DNA of 10,683 nt from Thermoplasmata archaeon (GTDB taxonomy: Archaea > Thermoplasmatota > Thermoplasmata > UBA10834), in assembly GCA_013329135.1 (NCBI GenBank), contig DUKU01000053.1, positions 3,917-14,599 of the forward strand, in the 5' to 3' direction. The position numbers and the translations under genes are program-made. A model generated the notes under the pieces. The model saw only the letters and a list, made by a program, of their open reading frames with translations. It was not told where the DNA came from and made no database searches. Shown here piece by piece: positions 1 through 7,321 of this stretch. Numbering within the stretch: the stretch's first letter is position 1; the number at the start of each line of letters is the position of its first letter.

Positions 1-672
1 GGGAGAGAGGTTCACGAGCGACCTGTAGTCCTCTTCAGACCTCTTGAGGTCTTCAGTCCTCTTCCGGACCTGTCTCTCCAGGTCCAGGTTCAGGTTCTGG
101 AGTTCGAGGTTCTTCAGTAGTATCTCTTCATTGAGCCGAAGGGCGTGTTCCGAGATCGACTCCCTCACGTGGTCGACTGTGAGCCCCAGCTTCTCCAGCC
201 TGACCCTCTTGCCGACCACGAAGTGGCATTCCCTCTCCCCCGTTGACACGCATGTCGTTTCCGCAGCTACGATCTCATCAGGGCCTTCGCACGCAGTATT
301 CGCGAACAAGTGCTTGCCCATCCCCGCGAGGAGACCACAGACGAACGAGCACGAGGGGACCGTCTGAATCTCCCCGTGGCTGAGGTATCCGACGGTCTCT
401 ATCGAGTCTGGACACGTCAGTTCCATGAACATCTCAGAAGAGTCGAAGGATACGACGCTGAACGTCCCGAGTCCATCCTTGACGAACAGGTCGACTAGAT
501 GGTCCAGGGTCGTCTTGGGGGCCACCTGTCCCGCAGTGCCGAGCTCCCTGTCCTTGTAGCAGTGGAACATCTCGACGCCGGCCCTATACGTGAGCTCCTT
601 CTCGAAGTTCCCGACGTCGCTCTTGAGAACCCTCTTCAGGGCGCATAATGTGTGAGCGGTGTTGGACAGCAC
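1..672 (-). CDS. V4R-domain / coiled-coil / PAS sensor protein, C-terminus beyond left edge
   Basis: The 224 codons visible from a GTG at 672 give an N-terminal V4R (4-vinyl reductase) small-molecule-binding domain at about residues 1-155. Its cysteine-rich end has C108, C112, C128-E-G, C141, C149 and F151, the pattern of this family, in which conserved cysteines are thought to bind metal. Residues 160-215 are a charged, leucine-rich likely coiled coil. The last residues (YRSLVNLSP) are the typical opening of a PAS domain, so the missing part is probably PAS with or without a histidine kinase. Role: inferred ligand-responsive signalling protein in the cytoplasm; the ligand is unknown. The start is uncertain. 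The frame stays open back to about 971, but residues before 672 look non-coding and have weaker third-position GC. Alternatives are GTG at 765 and ATG at 570. The gene follows folP but seems to have its own promoter near 845-851 and a structured leader. Confidence 0.72.
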   Translation of the reverse strand, partial: MLSNTAHTLCALKRVLKSDVGNFEKELTYRAGVEMFHCYKDRELGTAGQVAPKTTLDHLVDLFVKDGLGTFSVVSFDSSEMFMELTCPDSIETVGYLSHGEIQTVPSCSFVCGLLAGMGKHLFANTACEGPDEIVAAETTCVSTGERECHFVVGKRVRLEKLGLTVDHVRESISEHALRLNEEILLKNLELQNLNLDLERQVRKRTEDLKRSEEDYRSLVNLSP

Positions 673-692
673 CCTCTCTGAGGTTGATGTCT

Positions 693-737
693 CCCGCCCA
701 GACTCAGGGTCTGAGTCGGCGGGTATGAATCCCCGAC
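693..737 (-). promoter_or_regulatory. Two mutually exclusive hairpins in the leader of the V4R sensor gene
   Basis: In plus-strand coordinates one stem pairs 693-698 with 718-723 and 701-707 with 711-717 (6 + 7 bp, 2-nt bulge at 699-700, 3-nt loop). A competing stem pairs 715-718 with 734-737 and 721-723 with 731-733 (4 + 3 bp, 2-nt bulge, 7-nt loop). Both use 715-723, so only one can form. They lie 20-65 nt before the proposed GTG start at 672. Read as DNA, the 7-3-7 core at 701-717 is also an operator-like inverted repeat. The pairing is seen directly. A regulatory role (attenuator, riboswitch-like leader or operator) is inference. Confidence 0.4.
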
Positions 738-844
738 CGTTGTTTTGACCGCTCAGGTGGTTCACCTTGTAGGAAGAGTTTTCGGTGCCGGGATTGCCCG
801 GAGCCGGGTGTGCCCTCGCGTTTGACGTGTCAGCAATAACTAGG

Positions 845-851
845 CTAAATA
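845..851 (-). promoter_or_regulatory. TATA-like element for the V4R sensor gene
   Basis: On the minus strand the element reads TATTTAG, preceded by a purine-rich stretch that could act as a BRE. It lies about 50 nt beyond the folP stop codon. A start site some 26 nt downstream (near 823) has no start codon, so this transcript would carry a leader of about 150 nt. The span 673-896 contains no gene I can support. It holds this element, short perfect stems at 755-767 (AGGTG/CACCT) and 788-801 (CCGGG/CCCGG), and the competing hairpins at 693-737. A second weaker A/T-rich patch lies near 880-886. Confidence 0.4.
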
Positions 852-896
852 CCTTCCCCGTTACGCTCGCATAGCGGCTTATTCCTGAGCGAAAGT

Positions 897-1814
897 CTAA
901 TGAACTCCCCTTGTCCGCTGTCTGCTGAGGATGGGGGCCGCGACCTTCAGTGCTCGGACGGTCTCCGGCACATCATGGACTCTCACGACATCCGCCCCAT
1001 TCCTCACGGCCAAGACGGCTGCGGCCAACGACCCTTCGACCCGCTCCTCCGGCGGGAGGTCCGTCAGCTTCCCGATGAACGCCTTCCTGGATACCCCGAT
1101 CACGATGGGCTTGCCGATCGCCTTGAACTCCCTCAATCGCGCGATGATCTCCAGGTTGTGGTCGAGCGTCTTTCCGAAGCCGATCCCGGGGTCCACCATG
1201 ATCCTGCCCGGGCTCACGCCCGCAGCCTCCGCCGCATCGACCCTGTCCATCAGGAACGATGCGACCTCTGCGACCACGTCCTTGTACCTAGGTCGCACCT
1301 GCATGGTCCGCGGCTCACCCTTCATGTGCATGATGATGACGGAGGCGTCATGCTCCGCTACGACGCTTATCATCCGCGGGTCCCTGAGGCCCGTCACGTC
1401 GTTGACCGTGGTCGCCCCCGCGAACAGGGCTCTCTCGGCTACCTCAGGCTTGAAGGTGTCTATCGAGACCCTTCCGGGCCTGTGAACGCTCAGCGCCTCG
1501 ACGACCCCGGTGGTCCTCAGGGTCTCGACCTCGACGGGGACAGGTTCTGCGCCCGGCCTGGTGGATTCACCGCCGACATCGACAAGATCTGCTCCGGCAT
1601 CGAACATCGCCTTGCCTCTCAAGATAGCGCGCGAGGCGTCGTGAACGATGCCATCTCCGGAGAATGAGTCAGGCGTGACGTTGACTATCCCCATGACCTT
1701 GGGCGCATCGAACCTGAGCCTGCAGGTCCCGACCATGATGGAATGCGATATGCCCGTGTCCGCCCGGCGCTTCGAAGAGCCCATGGCCCTCATCTCATGT
1801 GATGATGAGGTCAT
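897..1814 (-). CDS. folP: Dihydropteroate synthase (DHPS)
   Basis: Condenses a 6-hydroxymethyl-pterin diphosphate with p-aminobenzoate to give dihydropteroate in folate synthesis (cytoplasmic TIM barrel). The 305-residue product has all hallmark loops: the VNVTPDSFS signature at 44-52 including N45, GGESTRPG at 81-88, SID with D119, N138-D139, MHMKGEPRT at 162-170, DPGIGFGKT at 208-216, SRK at 242-244, and the C-terminal R278-V-H280 pair. Length is slightly above the usual 260-285 because of a poorly conserved N-terminal extension of about 30 residues. The ATG at 1814 overlaps the end of the upstream Fe-S gene by 20 nt and has a Shine-Dalgarno-like GAGGT 5 nt upstream (1820-1824). ATGs at 1793 and 1784 are alternatives. 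Family assignment is near certain. Whether the product serves folate, or the enzyme accepts another arylamine or pterin in an archaeon using a modified pterin, cannot be told from sequence. Confidence 0.95.
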   Translation of the reverse strand: MTSSSHEMRAMGSSKRRADTGISHSIMVGTCRLRFDAPKVMGIVNVTPDSFSGDGIVHDASRAILRGKAMFDAGADLVDVGGESTRPGAEPVPVEVETLRTTGVVEALSVHRPGRVSIDTFKPEVAERALFAGATTVNDVTGLRDPRMISVVAEHDASVIIMHMKGEPRTMQVRPRYKDVVAEVASFLMDRVDAAEAAGVSPGRIMVDPGIGFGKTLDHNLEIIARLREFKAIGKPIVIGVSRKAFIGKLTDLPPEERVEGSLAAAVLAVRNGADVVRVHDVPETVRALKVAAPILSRQRTRGVH

Positions 1815-2907
1815 CGACGACCTCGGCTATGTCTCTTATCTCTATGTCCACCTTGATCATCTCGTTCCCGTACCTCAGGTTGGTGACACAGAACGGGCAT
1901 GCTGTCAATAAGAGGTCCGCCACCTCGGAGGCCGACCTGACCCTCCTCGACGCGATCCTCTGCGCCGCAGGTGGGTCAGCCGATCGGACGCCCCCACCTC
2001 CTCCACAACACCTGGCAGATTCCATGTTCTCCTTCATCTCGACGAAGGTCGCTTCAGGCATCATCCTGATGACCTTCCTCGGGGCGTCGTAGATCTTCAG
2101 GTGCCGGCCTATGTGGCACGGGTCATGATATGTGATCCTCTTCTTCAGAGGTCTGAGCTTCAGGTCCTTCTTGGCCAGGAACTCGACGAGATGCTCCGTC
2201 TCGAAATCGACGGCGACGTGCTTGGGGTACTCCTCTCTGAACATCTTGAGGCAGCCGGCGCATGTGAATATGAGCTTCTTGACCCCGAGTCTCGTGACGG
2301 CCTCCACGTTCGCCTTCATGAGCTCCTTGATGAGCCTCTCATCCTGTCCAGTCCTCTTCAGGGTGCTCCCGCAACAGACCTCGTCGACGAGCGTGAAATC
2401 GACGCCCATCTTCCTGAGGATGGATATCGTGTGCTTGGCGACCTCAGGCATCCTGTACCTGGCGGTGCAGCCCACGAAGTAGCCGATCTCAGCTGGTTTG
2501 ACCTCGGCGCCCAGGTCGACCGCTCTGGTCTCGCCGTAAGGGTTCTTCGTCTCCTTGATGTTCTTGACAATCCTCTTGTGGGCGGGAAGGGCGCATCCAG
2601 CTTCGACCAGGTCCGCTCTTGCCGCCTCGATTATCTCCACAACCCGTATGTTGGACGGGCATCTCCTCTCGCAGTCCTTGCAGGTCGTGCACTGGTACAA
2701 TCTCTCCACTACGGAGGCGTCGGCCGATATCTCGCCCCTGCTCAGCCCGTATGCGAGTATCACTTTGCCCCTGGCGGCGGACGGGTCCCATTGGTTGTCC
2801 TCGAAGTACGGGCAGACGCTCTTGCAGAAACCGCACAGCGTGCAGGTGAGCATCTCCTTCTCGAGTTTCTTCGTCCGCTCCGCCTTGATGATCTTCTTGC
2901 GAGCCAT
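1795..2907 (-). CDS. Fe-S oxidoreductase subunit with two CCG domains (HdrD/GlcF-like)
   Basis: The 370-residue electron-transfer protein has two N-terminal ferredoxin-type clusters, C22/C25/C28/C32 and C73/C76/C79/C83 (the latter followed by P). Two cysteine-rich CCG domains follow: C147, C178-C179-G, C216/C219, and C264, C300-C301-G, C337/C340. Both CCG motifs are complete, the form that in HdrB holds non-cubane [4Fe-4S] clusters. The layout matches HdrD C-terminal parts, GlcF and lactate dehydrogenase Fe-S subunits (about 370-430 residues). No membrane segment or flavin domain is present, so it should work with a separate FAD subunit, which is not in the window. I chose the ATG at 2907; the frame is open further upstream but enters larA and loses family similarity. 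It starts 38 nt after larA, suggesting co-transcription and possibly an oxidoreductase acting on a 2-hydroxyacid. That substrate is inference. Confidence 0.88.
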   Translation of the reverse strand: MARKKIIKAERTKKLEKEMLTCTLCGFCKSVCPYFEDNQWDPSAARGKVILAYGLSRGEISADASVVERLYQCTTCKDCERRCPSNIRVVEIIEAARADLVEAGCALPAHKRIVKNIKETKNPYGETRAVDLGAEVKPAEIGYFVGCTARYRMPEVAKHTISILRKMGVDFTLVDEVCCGSTLKRTGQDERLIKELMKANVEAVTRLGVKKLIFTCAGCLKMFREEYPKHVAVDFETEHLVEFLAKKDLKLRPLKKRITYHDPCHIGRHLKIYDAPRKVIRMMPEATFVEMKENMESARCCGGGGGVRSADPPAAQRIASRRVRSASEVADLLLTACPFCVTNLRYGNEMIKVDIEIRDIAEVVDDLIIT

Positions 2908-2945
2908 GGGATCCGCCGGATGTGCCTGGTGGTGATTCGCTGTGT

Positions 2946-4187
2946 TCACTGGACCTTTGGCACAGTAATCACAGCGTCCATAATAAACGTCACCTTGGAG
3001 CCGGGACCCAGTTCCGAGATCGCCATGTCGACTGCCCCCTGAAGGCTGCCGACGGGTTCCATGTGGGCCTTCCTTGCGATCGCCGGGTCGAGTTTGGTGA
3101 CCGCCATCATCTTGCACTTCAGCCCGATCTCCGCCATCTTCGCGGCCTTGTGGTACCCTAGCTTGTAAGTGTGTGATATCTTCTCGAGCACGTCCTTGGG
3201 TGTGTTGGCGCTCGCGAGGAGGTTCAGGAAAGTGTCAGGGCCGACGCCCATCCTGCACGCGCTCACAAGTATTATGATGCCCCCGTCCCTGACGGCGTAC
3301 TTCGCGTTGTCGAGAGCTTTCTGTGACTGGTAGAGGTCGATGTCGTACGGGAAAGCGGTGACAGCGACGACGACATCCGCCTTCCTCTTGAGCTTCACGA
3401 CGAAGACCTTATCCGCCTTCTTGACCGCCGTCCTGAACGACCTCTTGAGGTCCCCCGCGGATGTGTGGCATATCCTGTGATGCTTGTCCAGCACGGTCAT
3501 CACGGAGAATATGCGCTTGTCTTTCAGGGCCTTGGCCATGTCTTCCATGTCTTCGTGTACCGGGTTGTCCTTGAGCCTCAGGGCCTGCGCCTCAAGCATC
3601 AGGGCAAGCTTGTGGTTCTGTTCGATCGTCTCGTAGGCCGATACCCCGGGAAGGAACGACTTCCTGCCTCCAGTGTAGCCAGCGAAATAATGAGGTTCCA
3701 CGCTGCTGATGACTATGATCCTGTCGGCGTCCATGACTTTCCTGTTCAGGAGCAACCGCGTGCCGTTCCTCGACGTGCCAACATAGGTCATCTCACTGGT
3801 CTTCGAGTCGTGGACATGGACGTGGTCCTTCACCATGTCGTAGACAGGGCCGAATATGAATCTGAACTCCTCTTCTGTGGGGGCGCGATGCATGCCCGTC
3901 GCGATGATGTAGCTGACGTCCTTTCCTTGGAGATGAGGCATCATGGGCTCGATGATTCTGCCCGTCGGGGTGGGCCTCGTGGCATCGTTGACCACGACGA
4001 GTATGTCTTTCGCCCCTTTGACGAACTCCTCCAGGGTCTGCGACCCCAACGGGTTCTTGAATGCTGCATCGAGCACGGTCTTCTCGTCCAACGGCGGCAG
4101 GTCCTTCGGGTGAACAATCTCCCCAACGTTCTCGTCGCGGAGCTCCACGCATTCCTTCCCATCCCCGTACTGGACCTCGATTCGCAT
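2946..4187 (-). CDS. larA: LarA-family nickel-pincer racemase (lactate racemase-like)
   Basis: The 413-residue LarA family protein (DUF2088 N-terminal domain plus Lar C-terminal domain). LarA interconverts D- and L-lactate by hydride transfer to a covalently bound nickel-pincer nucleotide; many archaeal homologues act on other 2-hydroxyacids. Residues matching those studied in the Lactobacillus plantarum enzyme are present: D68 and R71 in NDATRP, H100 in ATGMHR (H108), H166 in EPHYFAGYTGG (H174), K176 in GGRK (cofactor-attaching K184) and H192 in QNHKLAL (nickel ligand H200). A DLYQSQKAL segment is also typical. The protein should therefore be active if the cofactor is made, but the cofactor genes larB, larC and larE are not in the window. 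ATG at 4187 is the natural start, with no strong Shine-Dalgarno and a TATA-like element about 34 nt upstream. It is the first gene of the minus-strand group. The exact substrate is not determined. Confidence 0.9.
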   Translation of the reverse strand: MRIEVQYGDGKECVELRDENVGEIVHPKDLPPLDEKTVLDAAFKNPLGSQTLEEFVKGAKDILVVVNDATRPTPTGRIIEPMMPHLQGKDVSYIIATGMHRAPTEEEFRFIFGPVYDMVKDHVHVHDSKTSEMTYVGTSRNGTRLLLNRKVMDADRIIVISSVEPHYFAGYTGGRKSFLPGVSAYETIEQNHKLALMLEAQALRLKDNPVHEDMEDMAKALKDKRIFSVMTVLDKHHRICHTSAGDLKRSFRTAVKKADKVFVVKLKRKADVVVAVTAFPYDIDLYQSQKALDNAKYAVRDGGIIILVSACRMGVGPDTFLNLLASANTPKDVLEKISHTYKLGYHKAAKMAEIGLKCKMMAVTKLDPAIARKAHMEPVGSLQGAVDMAISELGPGSKVTFIMDAVITVPKVQ

Positions 4188-4216
4188 CAGGAATACCGGG
4201 CTGGAATAGGGATTCG

Positions 4217-4224
4217 TGTATTAG
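4217..4224 (-). promoter_or_regulatory. TATA-like element for larA
   Basis: On the minus strand the sequence reads TAATACAC, centred about 34 nt before the larA ATG, predicting a leader of only a few nucleotides. It lies in the 123-bp divergent gap between larA and thiL. Confidence 0.4.
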
Positions 4225-4280
4225 TACGTTAAGGTGTGTCACGGCATGGACCGCTCCGGACCCAGGCCGTCTCAGAAGGC

Positions 4281-4288
4281 TTAATTAT
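4281..4288 (+). promoter_or_regulatory. TATA-like element for thiL
   Basis: TTAATTAT is centred about 27 nt before the ATG at 4311, the spacing of a leaderless archaeal promoter. It supports 4311, not the ATG at 4287 that overlaps this element, as the thiL start. Confidence 0.5.
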
Positions 4289-4310
4289 GTTGTACGAATC
4301 TGTGGCGTTC

Positions 4311-5288
4311 ATGAAGACCGTCGGCACCCTTGGCGAGCGTGGGGTCATACGCGTCATCGACGGCATCGTCAAGAGCGAGGCGACCGTCGGCATAGGTGAC
4401 GATTGCGCCGCTATAGACCTCGGGGACAAGTATCTGCTCGTCACCACCGATATGATGGTCACCAAGACTCACATACCGAAGGGGATGGGCCCATACGATG
4501 TCGGCTGGGCGCTTGTCGCGGTCAATCTGAGCGATATAGCTGCCATGGGCGGGAAGCCCCTCGGCGTGGTCACCGCGATTGGGATCACCAAAGGTCACCC
4601 CATCGAGTTCCTTGAACAGATGGTCGACGGCATGAACGACTGCGCCATACGGTTCGGTACATCGATCGTCGGCGGAGATACGAAGGAGCACGAGGACCTG
4701 ATCCTCTGCGGCACAGCAGTGGGGGAGGTCTCGAAGACGGGCATCCTTCTGAGGAAGGGTGCGAGGCCGGGCGACCTCATCGCCGTCACTGGCGCACTGG
4801 GGAAGGCCGGTTCGGGCTTCTACTCACTCAAGCGCGGCCTAGGCCTCAAGGACGCCGAAGACAGGCTCAAGCGCCCGTGGCCGAGAGTCAAGGAGGGCAT
4901 GGTCCTGTCCGCATCAGGGATTGTCACGTCGTGCATGGATATCTCAGATGGTTTGTCATCATCCATATTCGAGCTGTCCAGGAACTCCGGCATGACACAC
5001 GAGATAGACTACGTGAAGATCCCGAAGGCGCCCGAAGTGGAGATGGCGTTCCACGACCTTGAGAGACAGAAGGACCTTGTCCTCAACTTCGGAGATGATT
5101 TCGAGCTGCTACTGACAATCAAGCGGGAGCATGAACAGGACATGCCAGCGCTCGCCGAGAAGATGGGGTGCCCGCTCACCGTCATAGGGAAGGTAACCAG
5201 CGGCGAGGAGAACATCCTTGTTGACAACGGCAAGCGGGAGAAGCTGGAGAACCTTGGCTATGAGCACTTCAGGGCGCGGAAGTACTGA
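4311..5288 (+). CDS. thiL: Thiamine-monophosphate kinase
   Basis: Phosphorylates thiamine monophosphate with ATP to thiamine diphosphate, the active cofactor (last step of the pathway; PurM/AIR-synthetase fold). The 325-residue protein is of normal length. It carries the opening LGERGVIR, the metal/ATP motif GIGDD (D30-D31), TTD (D47), NLSDIAAMGG (72-81), GGDT (121-124), the substrate motif MDISDGL (D210, D213), and GDDFELL near residue 260. The ATG at 4311 is preferred because a TATA-like TTAATTAT lies 27 nt upstream and the N-terminus then aligns with the family. ATGs at 4236 and 4287 would add 25 or 8 residues. It diverges from larA, and its end overlaps amrS by 29 nt, implying a two-gene transcript. 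No other thiamine gene is nearby. Confidence 0.95.
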   Translation: MKTVGTLGERGVIRVIDGIVKSEATVGIGDDCAAIDLGDKYLLVTTDMMVTKTHIPKGMGPYDVGWALVAVNLSDIAAMGGKPLGVVTAIGITKGHPIEFLEQMVDGMNDCAIRFGTSIVGGDTKEHEDLILCGTAVGEVSKTGILLRKGARPGDLIAVTGALGKAGSGFYSLKRGLGLKDAEDRLKRPWPRVKEGMVLSASGIVTSCMDISDGLSSSIFELSRNSGMTHEIDYVKIPKAPEVEMAFHDLERQKDLVLNFGDDFELLLTIKREHEQDMPALAEKMGCPLTVIGKVTSGEENILVDNGKREKLENLGYEHFRARKY

Positions 5289-6282
5289 GGCGAGCTTCTA
5301 CACGCTGGAGGGCGGGAAGGTCAGGTGCGGCCTCTGCCCACATTCTTGCCTGATTCCAGAGGGCAAACGCGGGATATGCGGCGTCCGGGAACACAGGGAT
5401 GGGAAGCTGTATTCACTGATCTACGGTCTGGCCTCCTCGATCCAGCCGGACCCCATCGAGAAGAAGCCGCTGTTCCACTTCCTGCCTGGGAGCACATCCA
5501 TCTCCTTCGGGAGCGTGGGATGCAACTTCGCCTGCCGGCACTGCCAGAACTACTCGATATCCACGGCTGGACCGGAGGACCTCGGCCTCACGAGGATCAC
5601 CCCGGACGACGTGGTCGAATACGCGAGGTCGTCGGGCGCGCGGTCCGTGTCATGGACCTACAATGAACCCATCATATGGCACGAGTTCACCACAGCCGCG
5701 TCCAGGGCTGCCCACAGTGCCGGACTCAAGACCAATTACGTCACGAACGGTTTCATCCAGGAGGCGCCCCTGAGGGAGCTGAACGGCGTCATCGACGCGA
5801 TGAACATCGACGTCAAGGCCTTCAGAGAGGGGTTCTACAAGCAAGTGTGCGGGGGGCGCCTGGCCCCGGTCCTGAAGACCTGCGAGATAGCTCACGAGCT
5901 TGGTATTCACATCGAGCTGACTTACCTGATCATCCCAGGCCACAACGATTCCGAGCAGGAACTGAGGGAGTTCTCCGAGTGGGTATCGGGTTCGTTGGCC
6001 GCGAATGTGCCAGTCCATTTCTCCGCGTTCCATCCGGACTACAAGCTCACGTCCGCTCCCAGGACACCGACGAGCATTCTCCTCAAGGCACACGAGTTGG
6101 CAAAGGCCGCGGGTCTTGAGTTCGTATACCTGGGCAACGTCCCCGTCGGGGACAAGGACGACACGTTCTGCCCGAAGTGCGGGTCACCGGTCATCCGTAG
6201 GGAGGGCTTCCATGTGACATACACTGACCTGAAAGGCGGCAAATGCGGCAAGTGCGGCGCGGACCTTGGCATCGTTGTCTGA
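5260..6282 (+). CDS. amrS: AmmeMemoRadiSam system radical SAM enzyme AmrS
   Basis: The 340-residue radical SAM protein has N-terminal cysteines C23, C26, C30 and C40 in a CGLCPHSC...GICGVRE pattern, then DPIEKKPLFHFLPGS, then the SAM-cluster motif C88-x3-C92-x2-C95 (CNFACRHCQN). It ends in a zinc-ribbon pair (C304/C307 and C329/C332). This order is diagnostic of AmrS, the radical SAM partner of the AMMECR1 and MEMO1 families in the AmmeMemoRadiSam trio, whose reaction is not established. Neither AMMECR1 nor MEMO1 is in the window. The ATG at 5260 lies inside the end of thiL (29-nt overlap), with GGAGA about 10 nt upstream. An upstream TTG at 5218 is less likely. The overlap implies translation coupled to thiL. 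It converges on the prepilin peptidase gene, with an 88-bp gap (6283-6370) holding only two weak 5-bp stems. Confidence 0.92.
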   Translation: MSTSGRGSTEASFYTLEGGKVRCGLCPHSCLIPEGKRGICGVREHRDGKLYSLIYGLASSIQPDPIEKKPLFHFLPGSTSISFGSVGCNFACRHCQNYSISTAGPEDLGLTRITPDDVVEYARSSGARSVSWTYNEPIIWHEFTTAASRAAHSAGLKTNYVTNGFIQEAPLRELNGVIDAMNIDVKAFREGFYKQVCGGRLAPVLKTCEIAHELGIHIELTYLIIPGHNDSEQELREFSEWVSGSLAANVPVHFSAFHPDYKLTSAPRTPTSILLKAHELAKAAGLEFVYLGNVPVGDKDDTFCPKCGSPVIRREGFHVTYTDLKGGKCGKCGADLGIVV

Positions 6283-6370
6283 TGGAGAGGATTCGTTGGC
6301 GCTGTCGGTCAAGGACCGTTGCAGGTCACAGCCACTTTGTGTCGGCTGCCCTCTGTGTACATGGTGTCCG

Positions 6371-7264
6371 TCAGAATCCCATGATGATGACTAGGACATT
6401 TCCGACGACCGCGGTGAACACGAGCGCGATGGTCATCGGGATTATGAACGGCACCTTCGGAGTGACCCATATCCTTTGATGGCCTGCGGAGACGAGCTTG
6501 TCGACCTCCTCGGAGAGGCTCTCGTCCCTTCTCGGCCTGGTGTACCTCCTGTGCACGCCATCCTCCATCCTCTCCATGAGCCACACTTGTCTCGTCTTGA
6601 TATCGCCAGCATCCAGTTTGTACCCCACGAGCGCGTATGGGAGGGCGAACTCACCCGCTGCCAGGTTTCTGACCACGAACGCAATGGGGGTGAATGCGAC
6701 GATGATTGCGGAGTTCACGAGGACCACGAATGCGAATGGGAAGAGTATCTCGGCGAACGAGTTGTCCGCAGCGATCAGGGGCAACGACCCTATGTGGGGG
6801 TAGAACGGGAACATGATCGAGAGGGCGATGAGGGCCTTGGCGTCCGCGCCACCTCTGACGATGTCCACCATGTACAGAAGTACCACGAGTATCATCGTTA
6901 CCGGAACCGTGAGGAGGTGCGCGAAATACCTGTCGTCCGCCCAGAGGTACGCGAGGTACACAGTGAGAAGGATAGCGACCGCGTATGAGATGATTGGCAG
7001 GAGCCTGGACAGTGCCCCAGACTCTCCCGACGGACCATAGACGTCCGCAAGCACAACGAGGACGGGGACGAGCACGAGCAGATATTCCAGGGGCGCCTCA
7101 TCCACGATCACGCGCGCGACGAGCAGGGCAATCGCAGCGGCCGACAGGACCATCCAGAATACGTTCCCGACCCTCCTTGTTCTCCAGTCGAGAAGCGATG
7201 CGTAACACAGCACTGTCGCTGATGACACCAGCTGCAGGACCGTGACCGCTTCCTGTGCATCCAC
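6371..7264 (-). CDS. Archaeal A24-family prepilin/preflagellin peptidase
   Basis: A membrane aspartic protease that removes class III signal peptides from archaeal pilin and archaellin precursors. The 297-residue product is mostly hydrophobic, with about seven or eight membrane segments. It has the two expected catalytic aspartates: D26 in LLDWRTRRVGN and D141 in GGADAK (the GxGD motif, here GGAD). A cytoplasmic loop at about 218-270 (DIKTRQVWLMERMEDG and a basic stretch) is typical of the archaeal class II peptidase family, as is the extra C-terminal membrane segment. The start is GTG at 7264, supported by a TATA-like element centred 26 nt upstream, so a leaderless mRNA is likely. No pilin or archaellin gene is present here. 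Which precursor it processes (FlaK-like or EppA-like) cannot be told. Confidence 0.9.
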   Translation of the reverse strand: MDAQEAVTVLQLVSSATVLCYASLLDWRTRRVGNVFWMVLSAAAIALLVARVIVDEAPLEYLLVLVPVLVVLADVYGPSGESGALSRLLPIISYAVAILLTVYLAYLWADDRYFAHLLTVPVTMILVVLLYMVDIVRGGADAKALIALSIMFPFYPHIGSLPLIAADNSFAEILFPFAFVVLVNSAIIVAFTPIAFVVRNLAAGEFALPYALVGYKLDAGDIKTRQVWLMERMEDGVHRRYTRPRRDESLSEEVDKLVSAGHQRIWVTPKVPFIIPMTIALVFTAVVGNVLVIIMGF

Positions 7265-7285
7265 GCGACTGGATTATGATGACTG

Positions 7286-7294
7286 TACTTAAGT
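7286..7294 (-). promoter_or_regulatory. TATA-like element for the prepilin peptidase
   Basis: On the minus strand the element reads ACTTAAGTA, centred 26 nt before the GTG start in the 57-bp gap after the PflX-like gene. The spacing fits leaderless transcription and supports the GTG start. Confidence 0.45.
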
Positions 7295-7321
7295 CATTCG
7301 AGGTGCTGTGCCATCCATCAC

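Noticed and set aside
690..850. Possible tRNA, from a T-arm-like stem-loop near 720-735 on the minus strand
   Set aside because: The loop lacks the TTCRA consensus, and no matching acceptor stem, D-arm or anticodon arm could be assembled.
900..1667. Long open frame on the plus strand opposite folP (255 codons)
   Set aside because: It is antisense to a gene with every DHPS motif, has no recognisable domain and an improbable composition rich in R, D, H and P. It is an expected shadow in high-GC coding DNA.
2101..3042. Long open frame on the plus strand (313 codons) opposite the Fe-S subunit
   Set aside because: Antisense to a gene with four intact cysteine motifs, and no recognisable domain in the translation.
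2908..3117. N-terminal extension of the Fe-S subunit to 3117
   Set aside because: The extra 70 residues overlap larA, resemble no CCG-family N-terminus and read as frame-shadow sequence. The ATG at 2907 directly precedes the first cluster domain.
4236..4310. Earlier ATGs at 4236 and 4287 for thiL
   Set aside because: They lie before or inside the TATA-like TTAATTAT, and ThiL family proteins begin close to the residue encoded at 4311.
6306..6348. Two short stems (6306-6318 and 6329-6348) between the convergent amrS and prepilin peptidase genes, as a bidirectional terminator
   Set aside because: Stems are only 5 bp and no T-rich tract follows on either strand. Chance occurrence is likely.
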